From contig JBNRMU010000095.1 of assembly GCA_050309765.1 (NCBI GenBank), positions 1 to 8,719 on the forward strand: a DNA stretch of 8,719 nt, written 5' to 3'. Of the stretch, positions 6,124 through 8,719 are shown in pieces (the first letter of the stretch is position 1; each line of letters begins with the position of its first letter). The translations under genes and the position numbers were made by a program. This DNA comes from CALWRM01 sp050309765 (lineage in GTDB: Bacteria > Bacillota > Clostridia > Christensenellales > UBA1750). The notes below the pieces were generated by a model. The model saw only the letters and a program-made list of their open reading frames with translations, did no database searches and was not told the DNA's origin.

Positions 6124-8646
6124 CTATCTGTTCTTTTTGCTTTTCGGCCTGCGAAGTCCGATCGCCGCAAAGCCCAACAGCGCCGATGCCATCAGCCAGC
6201 TCCACAGCAGCGGATGGCTGCCGTCTGCCGTTTTGGGCGAATCCTGCGGGATGTAGGCCCCAACAGCCACGCTCGCGGGTGCGGGCGATACAGGTACAGA
6301 CGCCGGGGATGCCGGAACTACGGCAGGTATCGACGGATCGGGAAGGATGGTGCCCGGAACGCCGGAATGCTGGTCGTCGGGCTTGACGGGATCGTCCGGC
6401 GTATCCGGATCGACGGGATCGATCGGGGTCGTCTTTTCCGTCACCGTAAACTTGGTTTCCGCTTTGTCTTCCCCAAACAGAAGGGTCAGGGTATGCTCTC
6501 CGAGCGCCAGGCCCTCCAGATAGGTCGGTTTCAGCGTCAGGATCACGCTGCCCTCTTTGGCGTCGAACGATTCGGTCGTCAACTGCGTTTGATCCACCTG
6601 CACGCCGCTGAAATGGGGATACGTTTCCGCGTCGTCGCCCGTGCGTTTCACCACAAAGCGGAGTCCCTGTGCGCTGCCCTTTGCCCAGCTGCCGTTTTCG
6701 CCCTCGGCAAAGTAATAGCTGTCGTCCTTCCAAACCGCATAGATGCGATCCAAACCCTCCAGATACGTTTCGCCTTCGAGGATGTCCGGCTCTTCGGCAT
6801 CCGGCGTGGTCGCCCAGCCGGCCAGGTATTTCATCGCATCGTCGTGAAGCGGTGGGCCGATCAAATCGATGATATCGGCTTCTTTAAACGGAACGTCCAG
6901 GCGTAGCGGAATCCGCAGCGCGGTAAGATTCGGATTCCACATGAAGTAACCGCCGTTGCCGTCCACCGTAATCTTCCGTCCCCAAATCGCCGTAAAAACG
7001 CTGTCCTCGTACACTCTGAAGTAGGGCGGCTGATCGTCGTCCAAATTCATCGCTTCGTTTCCGTTTTGGTCCTTCCAGCCAAGGGTAACCATTAAGGGGT
7101 CCTCATGCATAGCCGACAGCGAATGGAAATACCCGCCTTTGCCGAGCACCAGCTGGTAGGTCGTTTTGGACGGGTTTCCAAAGAAGAAGCCGCCATTTGC
7201 ATCGAACGTGGCAAGGACCTTTTCCGCATAGACCGCATAGATCACCTTGGGCAGGTCGCTGCACAACGTCGTACCTTCCGGGATATCCGGTTCTTCGGCG
7301 TCGGGGGCAGAAGCCCAGCCGATGAACTTAAGATTGTTGTCCTTGTGCACGGGTTCATACACCGTACTGAATATCATATTTTCCGAGTAGTTCATGTAGT
7401 GTGTAGGCGCATCGGCAAAGTCGGGGAAGCGGCCGCCGTTCGCATCCAGCAGGATCTGTTCAAAGCGATCGTAAACGGCGTACACGTTCATGCCCTCGTC
7501 GGCATACAGCCCCTCGTCGGAGGTTTGTCTGGCATCCTTGTCCACAGACCAGCCAAGAAATGTATGCTTGTTGGGATCCGCGACCTCCAAGCCGCTTTGA
7601 GAATACTTATGGATTTCAAGGCCCTTCTTAATATGGATTTCCTTGCTGGTCACGGAAGGATCGCCGTCGAAGCAGGCTTCCCCTTCCTCCAGGTTCGCGT
7701 GGAAGGTCACCGTCACATAGTCCGCCTTTTGAATGCTCGCTACAAAGTAGATCTGATGGCCGAATATCTCGCTCAGCTGGAAGTAATACTTTTTGCCCTT
7801 TTCCAGTTCGCGGCTGAGCGACACGTTCTTATCGTCGATCGTCACAGCATCTTCGATGTCATTCAGATTTTCATCCAGCAGCCGGATATAGGCCTGAATA
7901 AAGTCGGTGTCCGCATCCCTGGTGAAAATCTCATACACCGTCGTCTCGTCCGGAACGAAGGAGTAAATCACCCCGCCGCCGTCCAGCTGCAATTCATAGT
8001 CCGTATCCAGCTGCATCGCCTCGATGTTGTCATCGTTTGGCATCCATTTTGCGTATACGTTGACCTCTTCCTTGTCGATCACGCTGTCTTGTGTATACTG
8101 CACGCCGTTTCCGTTTGCGCTGGTATACCAGCCGTCAAACTTCAACTGGTTGGAAATGGGCTTTGGAATAAGAACCTGGAATTTGCTGCCTAACGCACAG
8201 GTCAACACATACGGATTCACGTCATCGTATTCCATGTCGTCGATCTGCAGATACCCTTCCGTGGGCCTGTAGACCACCTCGCCGGTTGAGCCCCAGACGG
8301 CATAAATATCTGTACCGATCGCCGTCATATCCGTTATGCCGGAAACCACAGATGCCCCCTGTCCGTCCGGCTCGGTCGACCAGCCCATGAACCTTTGCGA
8401 TTCGTCCACCGCATCGGGAATGGTATCATCGACAAACTTGTCCAGCAGGTCCTGAGCCGACTCCTTCTCCTTCACGGAAGGATCGCCGAAATAGCCGTTG
8501 TCTCCCGCATGCAGGGTAATCGTTACCGGATGGGCGCCGTTGCTCTCCGCCGCCGCAGCTGTTGGAAGAAAAGCCAAGGGCAGCACAAAGGAAAGAACCA
8601 GAGCAAGCAGCAAAGCGCCAGCCTTTTTCAGCAGGATGTTTTTCAC
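6124..8646 (-). CDS. Sortase-anchored modular cell-surface protein with InlB B-type (Listeria-Bacteroides) repeats
   Basis: An 840-residue secreted wall protein, most likely a beta-rich adhesin or spacer. Start is GTG at 8646-8644, because GGGAGG lies 7 bases before it; an in-frame TTG at 8661 overlaps that site and is unlikely to be used. Signal peptide: residues 1-33 (KNILLKK, hydrophobic core, LPTAAAA). Six InlB B/Flg_new-like repeats, each opening with an HAG/DANGG-type strand and ending in IYAVW/VYAVY: 41-118, 124-201 (divergent), 311-393, 397-474, 476-556, 557-640. A PPC-like beta-sandwich (about 210-308, with YSFVP and KGKKYYFQL) interrupts them. An Ig-like domain follows (about 643-737, with KGSAQGLRFVVKR and LGEHTLTLLF). 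A Pro/Asp then Pro/Ala/Val stalk (739-800) leads to the anchor: SPKTAD (803-808), hydrophobic helix (812-831), RRPKSKKNR tail. No catalytic motif is visible. Ligand unknown. The architecture resembles Clostridia surface proteins; the adhesin role is inferred. Confidence 0.9.
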   Translation of the reverse strand: MKNILLKKAGALLLALVLSFVLPLAFLPTAAAAESNGAHPVTITLHAGDNGYFGDPSVKEKESAQDLLDKFVDDTIPDAVDESQRFMGWSTEPDGQGASVVSGITDMTAIGTDIYAVWGSTGEVVYRPTEGYLQIDDMEYDDVNPYVLTCALGSKFQVLIPKPISNQLKFDGWYTSANGNGVQYTQDSVIDKEEVNVYAKWMPNDDNIEAMQLDTDYELQLDGGGVIYSFVPDETTVYEIFTRDADTDFIQAYIRLLDENLNDIEDAVTIDDKNVSLSRELEKGKKYYFQLSEIFGHQIYFVASIQKADYVTVTFHANLEEGEACFDGDPSVTSKEIHIKKGLEIHKYSQSGLEVADPNKHTFLGWSVDKDARQTSDEGLYADEGMNVYAVYDRFEQILLDANGGRFPDFADAPTHYMNYSENMIFSTVYEPVHKDNNLKFIGWASAPDAEEPDIPEGTTLCSDLPKVIYAVYAEKVLATFDANGGFFFGNPSKTTYQLVLGKGGYFHSLSAMHEDPLMVTLGWKDQNGNEAMNLDDDQPPYFRVYEDSVFTAIWGRKITVDGNGGYFMWNPNLTALRIPLRLDVPFKEADIIDLIGPPLHDDAMKYLAGWATTPDAEEPDILEGETYLEGLDRIYAVWKDDSYYFAEGENGSWAKGSAQGLRFVVKRTGDDAETYPHFSGVQVDQTQLTTESFDAKEGSVILTLKPTYLEGLALGEHTLTLLFGEDKAETKFTVTEKTTPIDPVDPDTPDDPVKPDDQHSGVPGTILPDPSIPAVVPASPASVPVSPAPASVAVGAYIPQDSPKTADGSHPLLWSWLMASALLGFAAIGLRRPKSKKNR
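6127..6240 (-). other. C-terminal cell-wall sorting signal of variant SPKTA type
   Basis: The last 38 residues (803-840) have the tripartite sortase layout: SPKTAD motif, about 20 hydrophobic residues (PLLWSWLMASALLGFAAIGL) and a positive tail (RRPKSKKNR). The motif departs from LPXTG at the first position (Ser) and the last (Ala). S/PPXTG motifs are known for Clostridioides difficile SrtB; Ala in place of Gly is a further departure. No sortase gene lies in this window. Confidence 0.8.
6727..7716 (-). repeat. Four tandem InlB B-type protein repeats (R3-R6)
   Basis: Residues 311-640 of the surface protein hold four back-to-back units of about 78-84 residues. Each begins with a beta strand ending in HA/DANGG/GNGG, has a central GW or LGW motif, and closes with VYAVY, IYAVY, FTAIW or IYAVW. 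R4 and R6 share the octapeptide PDAEEPDI (448-455 and 615-622). The units are well diverged in DNA sequence, pointing to old duplications. Confidence 0.8.
8044..8526 (-). repeat. Two N-terminal InlB B-type protein repeats (R1-R2)
   Basis: Residues 41-118 (VTITLHAGDN to IYAVWG, with FMGWS in the middle) and 124-201 (VVYRPTEG to VYAKWM, with FDGWYTSANGNGVQY) are two further units, separated from R3-R6 by the PPC-like domain. R1 and R3 share the local motif GDPSVxxKE (54-62 and 328-336). R2 has the more canonical InlB-like second half but a divergent first half. Confidence 0.7.
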
Positions 8647-8653
8647 GCTTCTA

Positions 8654-8659
8654 CCTCCC
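8654..8659 (-). promoter_or_regulatory. Ribosome binding site that fixes the surface-protein start
   Basis: GGGAGG on the complement lies 7 bases before GTG at 8646-8644. The alternative in-frame TTG at 8661 lies at the 5' edge of this same element and has no such site in front of it, so the GTG is preferred. Confidence 0.85.
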
Positions 8660-8663
8660 AAAC

Positions 8664-8687
8664 GCCCCAGTCTACAGCAGCTGGGGC
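8664..8687. other. GC-rich hairpin in the leader of the surface-protein gene
   Basis: GCCCCAG (8664-8670) and CTGGGGC (8681-8687) form a perfect 7-bp stem around a 10-base loop, just upstream of the ribosome binding site on the minus strand. Read on the plus strand it is followed only by TTTGTGT, a poor U tract, so it is a weak terminator candidate in that direction. A role in leader stability or translation control is possible but unproven. Confidence 0.5.
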
Positions 8688-8719
8688 TTTGTGTATCTGA
8701 ATATATAATACTCTATTTC
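8688..8719 (-). promoter_or_regulatory. Possible -10 region of the surface-protein gene
   Basis: The complement of the last 30 bases is AT-rich and contains TATTAT (8710-8705) followed by ATATT, about 60 bases before the GTG start. A matching -35 box would lie beyond the window edge, so the promoter cannot be completed here. Confidence 0.3.

Noticed and set aside
7105..8193. A 362-codon plus-strand open frame antisense to the surface-protein gene
   Set aside because: No ribosome binding site or recognisable motif; the minus frame has clear signal peptide, repeats and anchor.
6727..8526. The repeats of the surface gene considered as a recombination-prone tandem DNA repeat or CRISPR-like array
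   Set aside because: The repetition is at protein-domain level; the DNA copies are well diverged and not regularly spaced identical units.

Overview
The window looks like a chromosomal segment of a GC-rich Clostridia-type Firmicute, probably a gut or anaerobic commensal. The evidence is the comEC-holA gene pair, strong GGAGG-like ribosome binding sites, a zinc-ribbon/transmembrane/TPR-like protein of clostridial type, and a sortase-anchored surface protein built of Listeria-Bacteroides (InlB B-type) repeats. The lineage is inferred from gene content and style only. There is no rRNA, tRNA, CRISPR array, insertion sequence or phage gene in view.

Layout. (1) Positions 1-622, minus strand: the 5' part of a zinc-ribbon membrane protein that runs off the left edge. 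(2) 623-1157: a 535-base divergent intergenic region with an AT-rich core near 815-850, weak promoter candidates in both directions and no convincing gene. (3) 1158-2786, plus: a secreted, membrane-anchored D-alanyl-D-alanine carboxypeptidase (penicillin-binding protein), ended by a clear intrinsic terminator at 2792-2824. (4) 2910-5021, plus: ComEC, the DNA-uptake channel with a C-terminal metallo-beta-lactamase-like domain, overlapping by 4 bases (5) 5018-6043, plus: HolA, the delta subunit of the DNA polymerase III clamp loader. (6) A perfect 18-bp inverted repeat at 6075-6114 that serves as a terminator for both convergent units. (7) 6124-8646, minus: an 840-residue modular cell-surface protein with signal peptide, six InlB-like repeats, a PPC-like beta domain, an Ig-like domain, a proline-rich stalk and a variant sorting signal SPKTA. 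(8) 8647-8719: its leader, with the ribosome binding site, a hairpin and an AT-rich stretch that may be part of its promoter.

How they work together: comEC and holA form a translationally coupled housekeeping/competence pair; the carboxypeptidase trims peptidoglycan stem peptides as its own unit; the large surface protein is an independent gene, probably attached covalently to the same cell wall by a sortase encoded elsewhere. The window is mostly recognisable genes. The surface protein is the least characterised item, and its correct start (GTG at 8646, not the upstream TTG at 8661), its domain order and its unusual anchor are the main points to note.
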